The position numbers and the translations under genes are program-made. A DNA stretch of 64,000 bases. Origin: Pseudoxanthomonas japonensis (GTDB taxonomy: Bacteria > Pseudomonadota > Gammaproteobacteria > Xanthomonadales > Xanthomonadaceae). Below the pieces are notes generated by a model. It worked only from the letters and a program-made list of their open reading frames with translations. It was not told the DNA's origin and ran no database searches. Location of the stretch: positions 1-64,000 of the forward strand of contig NZ_PDWW01000003.1 in NCBI RefSeq assembly GCF_010093445.1, given 5' to 3'. Each line of letters starts with the position of its first letter. The stretch's first letter is position 1. Positions 44,332 to 54,774 of this stretch are shown here, piece by piece.

Positions 44332-45684
44332 GTGACCCTCCTGCATGGAACTGCCGCTATTACGCCCGCCACCGCTCTGCGAACCATCCCGCGCGACCAG
44401 CACACCATCTCGCGCAAGGACATCAGCCCTAACGCGCTGCGCGTGCTCTACCGCCTGCGGGATGCCGGTTTCCAGGCCTACCTGGTCGGTGGCGCGGTGC
44501 GCGACCTGCTGGTCGGCGGCCACCCCAAGGATTTCGACGTCGCCACCGACGCCACGCCGGAACAGGTGCGCCAGCAGTTCCGCAACTGCCGCCTGATCGG
44601 CCGCCGCTTCCGGCTGGCGCACGTGGTGTTCGGGCGAGAGATCATCGAGGTGGCCACCTTCCGCGCCAACGTCGACGACGGCAGCGGCGACCGCGAGATG
44701 GACAACGGCCGGCTCGTGCGCGACAACGTCTATGGCACGGTGGAAGACGACGCAGTGCGGCGCGACTTCACCGCCAACGCGCTCTACTACGCCATCGACG
44801 ACTTCTCGGTCCGCGACTACGTCGGCGGCTTCGAAGACACGATGGCGCGGCGACTGAAGCTGATCGGCGATCCCGAGCAGCGTTACCGCGAGGATCCCGT
44901 GCGCATGCTGCGCGCCGTGCGCCTGGCCGCCAAGCTGGGCTTCGAGATCGACGCCGACACCGCTGCGCCGATCGCGCCGCTGGCGCCGCTGCTGGCCGAA
45001 GCCGCGCCGGCGCGCCTGTTCGAAGAGATCCTGAAGCTGTTCCTGTCCGGGCACGGCGTGGCCAGCTTCGAGGGGCTGGAGCGCTTCGGCCTGCTCAAGG
45101 TGCTGTTTCCCGAAACCGCGGCCGCGCTGGCGTCCAATCGCAGCGGTGCGCTGCGACGCATGGTGCTGGCCGGCCTGAGCGGTACCGACCAGCGCGTCGC
45201 CAACGAAGAACCTGTCTCGCCGGCCTTCCTGTTCGCGCTGTTGCTGTGGCCGGCGTATTGCCGCGCGCTGATGGGCTTGCAGGCGCAAGGCGTGCAGGCC
45301 GAAGAGGCGCAACGTCGCGCCGCCGACCGGGTCACGCTGCACCAGTTGAATACGGTTGCGCTCCCGCGCCGCTTCTCGCTGCCGATGCAGGAGATCTGGT
45401 TGCTGCAGACGCGCTTCGGCAATCGCCAGCGCAAGCGCGTGACGCGCCTGCTGACGCATCCGCGCTTCCGCGCCGCGTTCGACTTCCTGGTCCTGCGGCT
45501 GGCGGCCTCGCCCGAGCATGCCGAGGACGTCGCGTTCTGGCGCGAGGCGCAGACGCAGTCCGGCGAGGAACTGGCGGCTACGCTCGGCGTCGCGCCGACG
45601 GAAGACTTCGCCGACGAAGACGCGCCGCCTTCCAAGCGCCGTCGCCGCCGTCGCCGCCGTACCGGCGGCTCGTCGCCGGAATGA
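44332..45684 (+). CDS. pcnB: Poly(A) polymerase I
   Basis: The 450-residue enzyme adds poly(A) tails that mark RNA for decay. The nucleotidyltransferase core has LVGGAVRDLLVG and the catalytic DFDVATDATPEQ (Asp pair), then the RRDFTANALYY motif common to PcnB and CCA enzymes. The conserved lead-in IPRDQHTISRKDIS supports the GTG start at 44332. It ends with eight consecutive arginines, a probable RNA-binding tail. It overlaps folK by 4 bases. Confidence 0.95.
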   Translation: MTLLHGTAAITPATALRTIPRDQHTISRKDISPNALRVLYRLRDAGFQAYLVGGAVRDLLVGGHPKDFDVATDATPEQVRQQFRNCRLIGRRFRLAHVVFGREIIEVATFRANVDDGSGDREMDNGRLVRDNVYGTVEDDAVRRDFTANALYYAIDDFSVRDYVGGFEDTMARRLKLIGDPEQRYREDPVRMLRAVRLAAKLGFEIDADTAAPIAPLAPLLAEAAPARLFEEILKLFLSGHGVASFEGLERFGLLKVLFPETAAALASNRSGALRRMVLAGLSGTDQRVANEEPVSPAFLFALLLWPAYCRALMGLQAQGVQAEEAQRRAADRVTLHQLNTVALPRRFSLPMQEIWLLQTRFGNRQRKRVTRLLTHPRFRAAFDFLVLRLAASPEHAEDVAFWREAQTQSGEELAATLGVAPTEDFADEDAPPSKRRRRRRRRTGGSSPE

Positions 45685-46172
45685 TGCCGGTCATCCAGGC
45701 CTGCATCGGCCTGGGCGCCAACCTCGGCGATGCCGCCGATACGCTGCGCGAGGCAGTCGAAGCGCTGGACCATCGCGAGGGCATCACCGTGCGCGAGGTC
45801 TCGCGCTTCTACCGGACGCCGGCCTGGGGCAGGGAAGACCAGCCCGATTTCATCAACGCTGTCGCGCTGCTGGAGACCTCGCTTACGCCGCGCGCGTTGC
45901 TGGAACGGTTGCTGGCGGTCGAGACCGAATTCGGCCGGCATCGACCGGACGGCGAGCGCTGGGGCCCGCGCACGCTGGACCTGGATCTGCTGCTGTACGG
46001 AGACGCGGTGATCGACGAGCCCGGCCTGCGCGTGCCGCATCCGCACCTCCACGAGCGCGCCTTCGCGCTGGTCCCGCTGCTGGACGTGCTGCCGGAGGCC
46101 CGTATTCCTGGCTATGGCGCTGCGCGGGATGCTGTGTCCGTGCTGGAAATGTCCAACATCCGTCCGTTATGA
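45681..46172 (+). CDS. folK: HPPK, folate pathway pyrophosphokinase
   Basis: The 163-residue enzyme transfers pyrophosphate from ATP to 6-hydroxymethyl-7,8-dihydropterin. GLGANLGD begins the fold, and the HPPK signature RTLDLDLLLYGD with DEPGLRVPHPHLHERAFAL holds the Mg-binding Asp residues. It is translationally coupled to pcnB (ATGA) and precedes panB by 17 bases, the usual order in this group. Confidence 0.95.
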   Translation: MMPVIQACIGLGANLGDAADTLREAVEALDHREGITVREVSRFYRTPAWGREDQPDFINAVALLETSLTPRALLERLLAVETEFGRHRPDGERWGPRTLDLDLLLYGDAVIDEPGLRVPHPHLHERAFALVPLLDVLPEARIPGYGAARDAVSVLEMSNIRPL

Positions 46173-46189
46173 GTGGATAATGCGGCGCT

Positions 46190-47002
46190 ATGAGCACGCA
46201 TGCCGACAGCAAGCCCTGGACCGTTCCCGCCCTCGCCGACGCCAAGCGCGACGGTCGCAAGCTGGTGATGCTGACGGCGTACGACAACAGTTTCGCCCGC
46301 GTGCTGGACGCCAACGGCGTCGACCTGGTGCTGATCGGCGACTCGCTGGGCATGGTGGTGCAGGGGCATGATTCGACGCTGCCGGTGACGGTGGACGACA
46401 TCGTCTACCACACGCGTGCCGTATCGCGCGGCCTCAACCGGGCGCTGCTGGTGTCCGATCTGCCGTTCCAGTCCGATGCCACGCCCGAGCGCGCGCTCGA
46501 TGCGGCTATCGCGCTGCTGCAGGCGGGTGCGGAGATGGTCAAGCTGGAAGGCGCGGGCCACAAGCTCGAGGTCATCCGCTTCCTGGTCGAGCGCGACATC
46601 CCGGTCTGCGCCCATCTGGGCCTGACGCCGCAGTCGGTCCTCACGTTCGGTGGTTACAAGGTGCAGGGGCGCAATGAAGTCGCTGCCGCTCGCCTGCGTG
46701 AAGAGGCCCGTGCGGTCGCCGATGCCGGCGCGCAGTTGCTGGTACTGGAATGCGTGCCTTCGTCGCTGGCGGCCGCGATCACCGCCGACCTCGCCATCCC
46801 CACCATCGGTATCGGTGCCGGTCCCGGCTGCGACGGACAGGTGCTGGTGCTGCACGATTTCCTCGGCCTGGACACGGGCCACCGGCGGCCGAAGTTCGTC
46901 AAGGATTTCCTTGCCGAAGGCGGCTCCGTGGCGGGCGCGGTGCGCGCCTACGCCGACGCGGTGCGCAGCGGGGCCTTCCCCGACGACGCCCACTCCTACT
47001 GA
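46190..47002 (+). CDS. panB: Ketopantoate hydroxymethyltransferase
   Basis: The 270-residue barrel enzyme makes ketopantoate from alpha-ketoisovalerate using methylene-THF. Metal-binding residues lie in [20 protein letters not shown] and the catalytic region in VKLEGAGH and HLGLTPQSV. It starts the panB-panC-panD set for coenzyme A synthesis. Confidence 0.96.
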   Translation: MSTHADSKPWTVPALADAKRDGRKLVMLTAYDNSFARVLDANGVDLVLIGDSLGMVVQGHDSTLPVTVDDIVYHTRAVSRGLNRALLVSDLPFQSDATPERALDAAIALLQAGAEMVKLEGAGHKLEVIRFLVERDIPVCAHLGLTPQSVLTFGGYKVQGRNEVAAARLREEARAVADAGAQLLVLECVPSSLAAAITADLAIPTIGIGAGPGCDGQVLVLHDFLGLDTGHRRPKFVKDFLAEGGSVAGAVRAYADAVRSGAFPDDAHSY

Positions 47003-47038
47003 CTGCGCCGCGCGCACCGATTCGCCACAGGGGCCACG

Positions 47039-47881
47039 ATGATCGAGACCATCACCGAACTTGACGCGCTGCGTGCACGCGTCCGGGAGTGGAGGCAGCA
47101 GGGCCTGCGGGTCGGTTTCGTGCCGACGATGGGCAACCTGCACGCCGGTCATTACTCGCTGGTGATGCTGGCGCGGCAGTACGCGGACCGCGTGGTGTCC
47201 AGCGTGTTCGTCAATCCGACCCAGTTCGGTCCCAACGAGGACTTCACCCGCTACCCGCGTACGCCGGAAGCGGACATGAGCGGACTCGAAGGCGCGGGCT
47301 GCGATGTCCTGTGGCTGCCGACGGTGGAATCCATGTACCCGTTCGGCGTCGAGCTGGCGGCCAACGTGCATGTCCCGGGCGTGAGCAGCGTGCTCGAGGG
47401 CGCGCATCGCCCCGGCCATTTCGACGGCGTATGCACCGTGGTCAGCCGCCTGTTCAACCAGGTGCAGCCGGATGTGGCGGCGTTCGGCAAGAAGGATTAC
47501 CAGCAACTCGCGGTGATCCGCCAACTGGTCACCGACCTGGCGTTCCCCATCCAGATCCTTGCCGGCAGCATCGTGCGCGAGCCCGATGGCCTGGCGATGA
47601 GTTCGCGCAACCAGTACCTGTCGGCAGACGAGCGCCCGCGTGCAGCGGAGATCCGAAAGACCCTGATCGCAATGCGCGAAAACCTGGTGGCCGGCACGCC
47701 GCGCGCACAGGTGGAGATCGAGGCTGGACGACAGCTCGCCGCGATTGGTTATGAAGTGGACTACACGGTGATCCGTCGTCCCGACCTCAGCGAACCGCAG
47801 GATGGCGAGCAAGGCGCGCGCGTCGCACTGGTCGCCGCGAAGCTGGGCCGCACGCGGCTGATCGACAATCTGGAGTTCTGA
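47039..47881 (+). CDS. panC: Pantoate-beta-alanine ligase
   Basis: The 280-residue enzyme joins pantoate and beta-alanine with ATP. The class I HIGH-like motif is MGNLHAGHYSL, and FGKKDYQQLAVI and SSRNQYLSADER are the other conserved nucleotide-binding segments (the last the KMSKS equivalent). It follows panB by 36 bases. Confidence 0.96.
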   Translation: MIETITELDALRARVREWRQQGLRVGFVPTMGNLHAGHYSLVMLARQYADRVVSSVFVNPTQFGPNEDFTRYPRTPEADMSGLEGAGCDVLWLPTVESMYPFGVELAANVHVPGVSSVLEGAHRPGHFDGVCTVVSRLFNQVQPDVAAFGKKDYQQLAVIRQLVTDLAFPIQILAGSIVREPDGLAMSSRNQYLSADERPRAAEIRKTLIAMRENLVAGTPRAQVEIEAGRQLAAIGYEVDYTVIRRPDLSEPQDGEQGARVALVAAKLGRTRLIDNLEF

Positions 47882-47954
47882 GCGGCCAGTCGCACGCGGT
47901 ACAAGGCCAGCATGAGGGGATAAACTCCGCGCTCCCGTTCTTCTCCCCGCCGAC

Positions 47955-48335
47955 ATGCACCTCAGCCTGCTCAAGACCAAGATCCACCGCGCGACCGTCA
48001 CCCATTCCGAGCTGAACTACGAAGGCTCGATCGCCATCGACGGCCTGCTGCTGGACGCCACCGGCATCCGCGAGTTCGAACAGGTGCACATCTGGGACGT
48101 CACCAACGGCGCCCGCTTCTCCACCTACGCGATCCGCGCCGACGAAGGCAGCGGCATCATTTCGCTCAACGGCGGCGCCGCGCGCCACGTGCAGGTGGGC
48201 GACCTGATCATCATCGCCGCGTTCGCCTCGATGAGCGAACAGGAAGCCGATGCGTTCCAGCCCACGCTCGTCTACGTGGATGGCCAGAACCGCATCACCC
48301 ACACCAACCGCAGCATCCCCAAGCAGGCGGCCTGA
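47955..48335 (+). CDS. panD: Aspartate 1-decarboxylase (pyruvoyl)
   Basis: The 126-residue proenzyme makes beta-alanine. Self-cleavage between Gly24 and Ser25 (YEGSIAID) creates the pyruvoyl group, and Tyr58-type residues lie in [13 protein letters not shown]. It completes the pantothenate branch in cis with panB and panC; pgi starts 1 base after its stop codon. Confidence 0.96.
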   Translation: MHLSLLKTKIHRATVTHSELNYEGSIAIDGLLLDATGIREFEQVHIWDVTNGARFSTYAIRADEGSGIISLNGGAARHVQVGDLIIIAAFASMSEQEADAFQPTLVYVDGQNRITHTNRSIPKQAA

Positions 48336-48336
48336 C

Positions 48337-49848
48337 ATGAGCCAGGGTTTCGACGCAGTGCAGTCCCACGCCGCGCGCCTGCGTGCGGTTCCGTTGAGCA
48401 CGCTGCTGACGCGCGGGCCGGATCGCGTCGCCGCCCATACGCTGCGCAGCGGTCCGCTGTACTTCAACTTTGCGCGGCAGTCGTACGACGCGCCGGCCTG
48501 GCAGGCACTGCTTGCGCAAGCGGAGTCAGTCGACCTGACCGGTGCCTTCCGCCGTCTGTTCGATGGTGAGAAGGTCAACGTCACCGAGGGTCGGGCGGCA
48601 TTGCATACCGCGCTCCGTGGACAGCATTCGGAGGCCGTCGTGGCGCGCGAAGCCTTCGCTGCCGCGTCCGACGTTCGCCAGCGCATGGCGGCGCTGATCG
48701 CGCAGCTGGAAGGCAGCGACGTCACCGACATCGTCAGTGTCGGCATCGGCGGTTCGGATCTCGGGCCGCGGCTGGTCGCGGACGCGCTGCGCGATCCGCT
48801 GCCGGGCCGGTTCCGTGTGCACTTCCTGTCCAACGTCGATGGTGCGGCGGCGCAACGCACGCTGGCGCCGCTCGACCCCGCGCGCACGGCGGCGGTGCTG
48901 ATCTCCAAGACATTCGGTACACAGGAAACGCTGCTCAACGGCGGCATCCTGCGCGACTGGCTGGGTGGCAGCGAACGGCTGTACGCGGTCAGTGCCAACC
49001 CCGAGCGGGCCGCGGCGGCCTTCGACATCGCGCCCGAGCGCGTGCTGCCGATGTGGGACTGGGTCGGTGGCCGTTACTCGCTGTGGTCGGCGGTCGGTCT
49101 GCCGATCGCGCTGGCGATCGGTTTCGACCGCTTCGAACAGTTGCTGGACGGTGCATCGGCGTTCGATGCCCACGTCATCGGCACGCCGCTGGCGGACAAC
49201 ATCGCCGTGCGCCATGCGCTGACGGCGGTGTGGAACCGGAATGTCCTCGGCCATGCCGCGCACGGCGTGATGACCTACGATCAGCGCCTCGCGCTGCTGC
49301 CGGCCTACCTGCAGCAGCTGGTGATGGAGAGCCTGGGCAAGTCTGTAAAGCTGGATGGCAGCCCGGTCGACGTCGACACCGTCCCGGTCTGGTGGGGCGG
49401 TGCGGGCACCGACGTGCAGCACAGCTTCTTCCAGGCACTGCACCAGGGCACGCAGATCGTGCCGCTGGATTTCGTCGGCACCGTCCGCAACGACGATCCC
49501 TACGCCGAGAACCACCTCGCCCTGATGTCCAACCTGCTGGCGCAGAGCGAAGCCCTGGCGAACGGACAGACCAGCGATGACCCGCACCGCAGTTACGCCG
49601 GTGGCCGGCCCAGCACGATGATCCTGCTGGATGCGCTGACGCCGCAGTCGCTCGGTGGCCTGATCGCGATGTACGAACACAGCGTCTACGCGCAGTCGGT
49701 GCTGTGGGGCATCAATGCCTTCGACCAGTTCGGCGTCGAACTGGGCAAGCAGCTCGCCAACGGCCTGCTGCCTGCATTGAAGGGGCAGGGTGAAGCGCAG
49801 GATCCGGTGACGCGCGCGCTGCTGGCGGAGCTGAAAGCACGCGGCTAG
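48337..49848 (+). CDS. pgi: Glucose-6-phosphate isomerase
   Basis: The 503-residue enzyme interconverts glucose-6-P and fructose-6-[14 protein letters not shown] and [10 protein letters not shown] are phosphate-binding motifs; the catalytic Glu lies in [11 protein letters not shown] and the His in [13 protein letters not shown]. The final lysine region is [17 protein letters not shown]. It supplies hexose phosphates used by the EPS enzymes. Its stop overlaps the convergent queG stop by 4 bases. Confidence 0.96.
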   Translation: MSQGFDAVQSHAARLRAVPLSTLLTRGPDRVAAHTLRSGPLYFNFARQSYDAPAWQALLAQAESVDLTGAFRRLFDGEKVNVTEGRAALHTALRGQHSEAVVAREAFAAASDVRQRMAALIAQLEGSDVTDIVSVGIGGSDLGPRLVADALRDPLPGRFRVHFLSNVDGAAAQRTLAPLDPARTAAVLISKTFGTQETLLNGGILRDWLGGSERLYAVSANPERAAAAFDIAPERVLPMWDWVGGRYSLWSAVGLPIALAIGFDRFEQLLDGASAFDAHVIGTPLADNIAVRHALTAVWNRNVLGHAAHGVMTYDQRLALLPAYLQQLVMESLGKSVKLDGSPVDVDTVPVWWGGAGTDVQHSFFQALHQGTQIVPLDFVGTVRNDDPYAENHLALMSNLLAQSEALANGQTSDDPHRSYAGGRPSTMILLDALTPQSLGGLIAMYEHSVYAQSVLWGINAFDQFGVELGKQLANGLLPALKGQGEAQDPVTRALLAELKARG

Positions 49849-51020
49849 TCGCCGCTGCCACAACGAGCGCTCCGGGATCTTGTGGGAGCGACGTGAGTCG
49901 CGAGCTTGTGGTCGGCGCGCTTCGCGACTTGCGTCGCTCCCACCGTCAGGCGGTGGCGCGCTAGTGCCCAGGCCACGTGCTCACGTACGAGGGGTGATGG
50001 ATCCTCACGCCGGCTGGCCAGCGCGGCCAGCACGTCGGGTGTAGTGGGCGCATTGCCCAGCGCCACCGCGATGTTGCGCAGCCAGCGCTCGTGCCCGCTG
50101 CGGCGGATCGCCGAACCTTCGGTGCGGCGCAGGAATTCCGCCTCGTCCCATGCGAACAACTGCGGCAACGTCGCCACGTCAAGCTCGTTGCGTGCGCGGA
50201 AATCCGGTTCGTCCGTGCGCTTGGCGAACTTGTTCCAGGGACACACGAGCTGGCAGTCGTCGCAGCCGAAGATGCGGTTGCCGATCGCCGGGCGCAGCTC
50301 TTCCGGAATCGCGCCATCGTGTTCGATGGTCAGGTAGGAGATGCAGCGGCGCGCATCGAGCCGGTACGGTGCGGTGATCGCCTGCGTCGGGCAGACGTCG
50401 ATGCAGCGCGTGCAGGTGCCGCAGTGCGCGCTGGCCGGCGTGTCGACGGGCAGCGGCAGGTCGACGTAGATTTCGCCGAGGAAGAACCAGGAGCCGCCGT
50501 CCTTGTCGATCAGGCAGGTGTGCTTGCCGATCCAGCCCAGCCCGGCGTTGCGCGCCAGCGCACGCTCCAGCACCGGCGCCGAATCCACGAAGACGCGATG
50601 GCCGAATGCCCCGACTTCCTGCTGCAGGCATTCGGCCAGCTTCTGCAGCCGGTTGCGCATCAGCTTGTGGTAATCGCGGCCGAGAGCGTACCGCGCCACG
50701 TAGGCACGCTCGCCATCGCGCAGTGTGTCCCACGCGTCGTCGCTGTCGTTGCGGCCGTAGTCCAGTCCCACCGAGATGACCCGCAGCGTGCCGGGGATCA
50801 GTTCCTGCGGACGTGACCGTTTGTCGCCATGCTGGGCCATCCATTCCATCGAGCCGTACAGGCCTTCCGCCAGCCAGTCGCGGAGATGGCGCTCGTCGTC
50901 GCCCAGTTCGATGCCGGCGATGCCGCAGCGCTGGAAACCGAACTCGCGCGCCAGCGTCCGCACGCGGTGGGCGAGTGCGGCGGGATCGGGTGGAGTCGTG
51001 GTGGAACCGACGGATGGCAT
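49845..51020 (-). CDS. queG: Epoxyqueuosine reductase, C-terminally extended
   Basis: The 391-residue cobalamin-dependent enzyme makes queuosine in tRNA anticodons. Two [4Fe-4S] sites are [12 protein letters not shown] and [11 protein letters not shown], and the catalytic core is [19 protein letters not shown]. Residues from about 360 on ([20 protein letters not shown] and the following 12) are encoded by the REP-like inverted repeat and flanking bases, so the last 32 residues are probably not conserved. It is convergent with pgi and divergent from nnr. Confidence 0.93.
   Translation of the reverse strand: MPSVGSTTTPPDPAALAHRVRTLAREFGFQRCGIAGIELGDDERHLRDWLAEGLYGSMEWMAQHGDKRSRPQELIPGTLRVISVGLDYGRNDSDDAWDTLRDGERAYVARYALGRDYHKLMRNRLQKLAECLQQEVGAFGHRVFVDSAPVLERALARNAGLGWIGKHTCLIDKDGGSWFFLGEIYVDLPLPVDTPASAHCGTCTRCIDVCPTQAITAPYRLDARRCISYLTIEHDGAIPEELRPAIGNRIFGCDDCQLVCPWNKFAKRTDEPDFRARNELDVATLPQLFAWDEAEFLRRTEGSAIRRSGHERWLRNIAVALGNAPTTPDVLAALASRREDPSPLVREHVAWALARHRLTVGATQVAKRADHKLATHVAPTRSRSARCGSGD
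49881..49943. repeat. REP-like inverted pair within queG
   Basis: TGTGGGAGCGACGTGAGTCG (start of 49881-49905) faces an inverted near-copy at 49917-49943. Each half contains an internal GCGAC/GTCGC palindrome, as in the extragenic repeats common in Xanthomonadales. It lies inside the 3' coding end of queG. Confidence 0.75.
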
Positions 51021-51086
51021 GTGTGGATTATAGGAGGCCGGCCGGATTCACTTCCCCGCAACCCGGGGTAGACCTAGAATTCCGCC

Positions 51087-52559
51087 ATGTCCGGCACCTG
51101 GCCCCTGTATTCCACGCACGCCGCGCGGGCACTGGATGCGCGCGCCACGCAGGTCCTCGGCGGTGATCCGTATGTGCTGATGCAACGCGCCGGGCTGGCC
51201 GCCTGGCAGCACCTGCTGCTGCATTGGCCCGAGGCGCAACGCATCGTCGTGGTGTGCGGACCCGGCAGCAACGGTGGCGACGGTTACGTGCTGGCGCGGC
51301 ACGCACATCGTGCGGGGCGCCGCGTCGACGTTGTCCATCTGCCGGCGCACGTTCCCGGCAACCCGGTCGCGCAACGCGCCTGCACCGACTACGTCGCAGG
51401 GGGCGGCCAGGTCACGCTGTTCAACGGCGCGTTGCCGAAGGCGGACGTGGTGGTGGATGCGCTGTTCGGCATCGGGCTGTCGCGCGCGCCGGAGCGCGAG
51501 GTACGGGCGCTGATCGAGGCGATCAATGCGCAGGCGGCACCGGTATTCGCGCTCGACGTACCGAGCGGCGTGGATGCGGACAAGGGATGTGCCCCGGGCG
51601 CCGCGGTACTGGCGACGCGCACGCTGCAGTTCATCGTGCGGCACGCCGGCCTGTATACCGGCGATGCGCTGGAATACACCGGCGAGCTTGCGCTGGAAGA
51701 ACTCGACGTTCCTGCCGCCGCCTTCGACAGCGTGCAGATCGAGGCTGCGCTGCTGGGTCATGACGCACTCGCGCGCTGGCTGCTGCCGCGCCGTCGCAAC
51801 ACGCACAAGGGCGAATCCGGTCATGTGCTCTGCATCGGTGGCGACGAGGGCAGTGGCGGCGCGATCGCGCTGTGCGCCGAAGCCGCATTGCGCACCGGTG
51901 CTGGTCTGGTGAGCGTGGCCACGCGTCCGGTCAATGTCGCGCCGCTGCTGGCACGCAGGCCGGAAGCGATGGTGCGCGCCGTGGAATCGACGGATGATCT
52001 TGCGCCATTGATAGCGCGCGCGCGCGTGATCGCCGTCGGTCCCGGACTGGGGCAGGGCGAGTGGAGTAGCGCTCTTTTCCTGCATGCCGTGCGCAGTGCA
52101 AAGCCGCTGGTGCTCGATGCGGATGCGCTCAATCTGCGCGCCAGTTCGCCGTTTCCGTTGGACGACGCGATCCTGACACCGCATCCGGGCGAAGCGGCGC
52201 GTCTGCTGGAATGCACCAGCGCCGACGTGCAGCGTGATCGTTTCGCCGCCGCCCACGCGATCGCACAGCGCCACGGCTGCGTGGTCGTGCTGAAAGGCGC
52301 GGGCACGGTCGTGGCGGCGCCTGGCGAGACCCCGCGCGTGATCGACGCCGGAAATCCCGGCATGGCGGTGGGCGGCATGGGCGATGTGCTGACCGGCATC
52401 ATCGCTGCGCTGCGCGCGCAGGGTCTTTCCGCGTTCGATGCCGCCAGCGCGGGCGCACTGCTGCACGCGCTGGCCGGCGACGCCGTGGCGTGGGACGGGC
52501 AGCGCGGTCTGCTGCCGTCCGACCTGTTCGCGCACCTGCGGCGATTGTCCAATCCATGA
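51087..52559 (+). CDS. nnr: Bifunctional NAD(P)HX epimerase/dehydratase
   Basis: The 490-residue protein repairs hydrated NAD(P)H. The N-terminal epimerase half (about 1-215) has CGPGSNGGDGYVLARHAH; the C-terminal ADP-dependent dehydratase half (about 225-490, ribokinase fold) has DEGSGGAIAL and NPGMAVGGMGDVLTG. It starts 66 bases from the divergent queG gene. The order queG-nnr-tsaE-amidase-mutL is conserved in gammaproteobacteria. Confidence 0.95.
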   Translation: MSGTWPLYSTHAARALDARATQVLGGDPYVLMQRAGLAAWQHLLLHWPEAQRIVVVCGPGSNGGDGYVLARHAHRAGRRVDVVHLPAHVPGNPVAQRACTDYVAGGGQVTLFNGALPKADVVVDALFGIGLSRAPEREVRALIEAINAQAAPVFALDVPSGVDADKGCAPGAAVLATRTLQFIVRHAGLYTGDALEYTGELALEELDVPAAAFDSVQIEAALLGHDALARWLLPRRRNTHKGESGHVLCIGGDEGSGGAIALCAEAALRTGAGLVSVATRPVNVAPLLARRPEAMVRAVESTDDLAPLIARARVIAVGPGLGQGEWSSALFLHAVRSAKPLVLDADALNLRASSPFPLDDAILTPHPGEAARLLECTSADVQRDRFAAAHAIAQRHGCVVVLKGAGTVVAAPGETPRVIDAGNPGMAVGGMGDVLTGIIAALRAQGLSAFDAASAGALLHALAGDAVAWDGQRGLLPSDLFAHLRRLSNP

Positions 52560-52609
52560 TCGGCGCATGCCTGCATGGCGGATGCTGCGCGAGCGCTTAG
52601 AATCGCCGC

Positions 52610-53092
52610 ATGCACGTGTTCCTTCCCGACAACGACGCCACCGAAGCGCTGGGCCAGGCGCTCGCACGCACGCGACCTGCGGCCGCCGTCGTGCACCTGC
52701 AAGGTGACCTTGGTGCAGGCAAGTCCACGCTGGCGCGCGCGCTGTTGCGGACGCTTGGTGTGGCGGGTGCCATCCGCAGTCCCACCTACACGCTGGTCGA
52801 GCGCTACCCGGTCGAGGGGGGAGAGGCTTGGCATTTGGACCTGTACCGCATCGGCGACGCCGGTGAACTCGAATTCCTCGGCCTGGACGAGGGTGCCGCC
52901 GTCCTGTGGCTGGTCGAATGGCCCGAGCGTGGCGCCGCTGCGCTGCCTGCCCCCGACCTGCACGTGGCGTTGGCGGTCGAAGGGGCGGGCCGCTCGGCGT
53001 CGCTGAGCGGCGCCTCGGCCGTTGGCGAGCAGTGGCTTGGACGGCTGGCTGCCGAACGGCAGTTGCAGGCACCATCTCTCCAGGTCGGTTAG
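52610..53092 (+). CDS. tsaE: tRNA t6A synthesis ATPase
   Basis: The 160-residue P-loop protein supports TsaB-TsaD in making t6A on tRNAs reading ANN codons. Walker A is GDLGAGKST, and SPTYTLVERYP and HLDLYRIGD are family motifs, with the switch-like LEWLVEWPE region. The C-terminal 30 residues are Ser/Ala-rich and not conserved in the family. TAGAAT just upstream may be a -10 element. Confidence 0.94.
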   Translation: MHVFLPDNDATEALGQALARTRPAAAVVHLQGDLGAGKSTLARALLRTLGVAGAIRSPTYTLVERYPVEGGEAWHLDLYRIGDAGELEFLGLDEGAAVLWLVEWPERGAAALPAPDLHVALAVEGAGRSASLSGASAVGEQWLGRLAAERQLQAPSLQVG

Positions 53093-53167
53093 GAACATCC
53101 GGCAGGTCACGGATTATTAAGGGAAAACGCCTTGCATTCGTGGGCGGATGATGCTTGAATCCGCCGC

Positions 53168-54709
53168 ATGAGCCCGGGGATTCCCACCACCGCTACGCTG
53201 CGTCTCGCCCTTGCGGCGGTGCTGGCCGTGGTGCCGTGCACGCTGCTGGCCGGCGAAGTCACCGGCGTCACGGTTGCCCAGGGCAGCACCGGCACGCGGG
53301 CGGAAATCCAGCTCGCAGGCGCCGGGCAGTACAAGACCCTCGCCCTGAAAGGTCCTGACCGTCTGGTCGTCGACCTGCCAGCCTCGACGGCGAAAGCCGG
53401 CCTGCGGCTGCCGGCGCCGGCCGGCGTCGTGCGAGCCGTGCGTACCGGCCAGCCGGACGCGAACACGCTGCGTGTCGTCTTCGACCTCGCGTCGCCGGTC
53501 ACCGCGCTCAAGCCGCGGATGGAGCAGGAAGGCGCCAATGCGCGGCTGGTGATCGAATGGCCGGGCGATGGCGCGACGGTACCCGCCACGTCCGTCGCCA
53601 CCAACACGTCTGCAGCGCCTGCAACCGCGACGCCCTCGACGTCGCCACAGGCGGATGCCGCCCGCGCGACCGCCCTGCTGACCGCGCAGGTGGTCCAGGC
53701 CGGTGCGGCCTCGGAATCGAACGTGCCCACCGCCCTGGCGGCCGCAGGCCCTTCGCCGCAGGCGATCCTCAACGGGCAGCCGTCAGCCGCTGTCCCGTCC
53801 GCCACGACGGAGCGTCCTGCGTACACGATCGCCACCGGCCAGCCGTCGGTGCCTCCCACGGCGACCACCACCGTCGAGCAGCCTGCAGCGGTGCCTGCGG
53901 ATGAGCAGGCAAGGCCTGCCGTGGCGATGGCGAAGGGGATGCGTCCCCTGGTCGTGGCGATCGATCCCGGCCACGGCGGGCAGGATCCCGGCGCGGTAGG
54001 ACCCAACGGCACCCACGAGAAACACGTGGTGCTGCAGATCGCGCGCGAACTGGCGCGTCAGATCAACGCGACGCCAGGGTTGAAGGCGTTCCTCACGCGC
54101 GACACGGATGTGTTCATCCCGCTGCCGCAGCGCGCCCGGTTGGCACGTGCCGCGCGCGCCGACATCTTCGTCTCGCTGCATGCCGATGCCGCCGAGAACC
54201 GGGCCGCACGCGGGTCGTCCGTTTATGTCCTTTCCCTGAAGGGCGCGTCTTCGCAGCGTGCCCGCTGGTTGGCGGACAAGGAAAACTCCTCCGACCTGAT
54301 CGGCGGCGTGGCATTGCAGAAGGTCGACAACACGCTGTCGTCGATCCTGCTCGACCTCGCCCAGAGCGGCCACATGCGCGCATCGGAGAACGCCGCCGAC
54401 CACGTGCTGGCGGGCCTGAAGCGCATCGGCAACAACCACAAGCCGAACATCGAGCGCGCCAACTTCGCCGTGCTGCGCACGTCCGACATGCCCGCGATGC
54501 TGGTGGAAACCGCCTTCATCTCCAATCCGGACGAAGAGCGTCGCCTGAAGGATCCGGCCTACCAGCGCCAGATCGCCTCGGCCGTCCTCGATGGCGTGCA
54601 GACGTATTTCACCCGCCAGCCGCCGCCGGGCACGCTGTTCGCCGCCCGTGCGCAGGCCGAGGCCGACGCACGTACCGTCGCGGCAGGCGGCGCCGCCGGC
54701 GCGCCCTGA
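53168..54709 (+). CDS. N-acetylmuramoyl-L-alanine amidase (AmiB/AmiC type)
   Basis: The 513-residue periplasmic hydrolase cuts peptide stems from murein during cell division. It has a signal peptide (to LLAGE), an AMIN domain (about 30-125), a low-complexity Ala/Thr linker and the zinc Amidase_3 domain (from about 258: AIDPGHGGQDPGAVG, Glu in THEKHVV, SLHADA, and catalytic Glu in LVETAFISN). No LysM domain is seen. It lies between tsaE and mutL, as in E. coli amiB. Confidence 0.94.
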   Translation: MSPGIPTTATLRLALAAVLAVVPCTLLAGEVTGVTVAQGSTGTRAEIQLAGAGQYKTLALKGPDRLVVDLPASTAKAGLRLPAPAGVVRAVRTGQPDANTLRVVFDLASPVTALKPRMEQEGANARLVIEWPGDGATVPATSVATNTSAAPATATPSTSPQADAARATALLTAQVVQAGAASESNVPTALAAAGPSPQAILNGQPSAAVPSATTERPAYTIATGQPSVPPTATTTVEQPAAVPADEQARPAVAMAKGMRPLVVAIDPGHGGQDPGAVGPNGTHEKHVVLQIARELARQINATPGLKAFLTRDTDVFIPLPQRARLARAARADIFVSLHADAAENRAARGSSVYVLSLKGASSQRARWLADKENSSDLIGGVALQKVDNTLSSILLDLAQSGHMRASENAADHVLAGLKRIGNNHKPNIERANFAVLRTSDMPAMLVETAFISNPDEERRLKDPAYQRQIASAVLDGVQTYFTRQPPPGTLFAARAQAEADARTVAAGGAAGAP

Positions 54710-54774
54710 GTCCGCGCCCGCTCGGCTATCATCACGGCTGATTCCCCGAGACGGCGCCACCGCGCCGCCAGCAC

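Noticed and set aside
46112-48001. 629-codon minus-strand frame across panB-panC
   Set aside because: Same GC-driven antisense artefact; panB, panC and panD are unmistakable on the plus strand.
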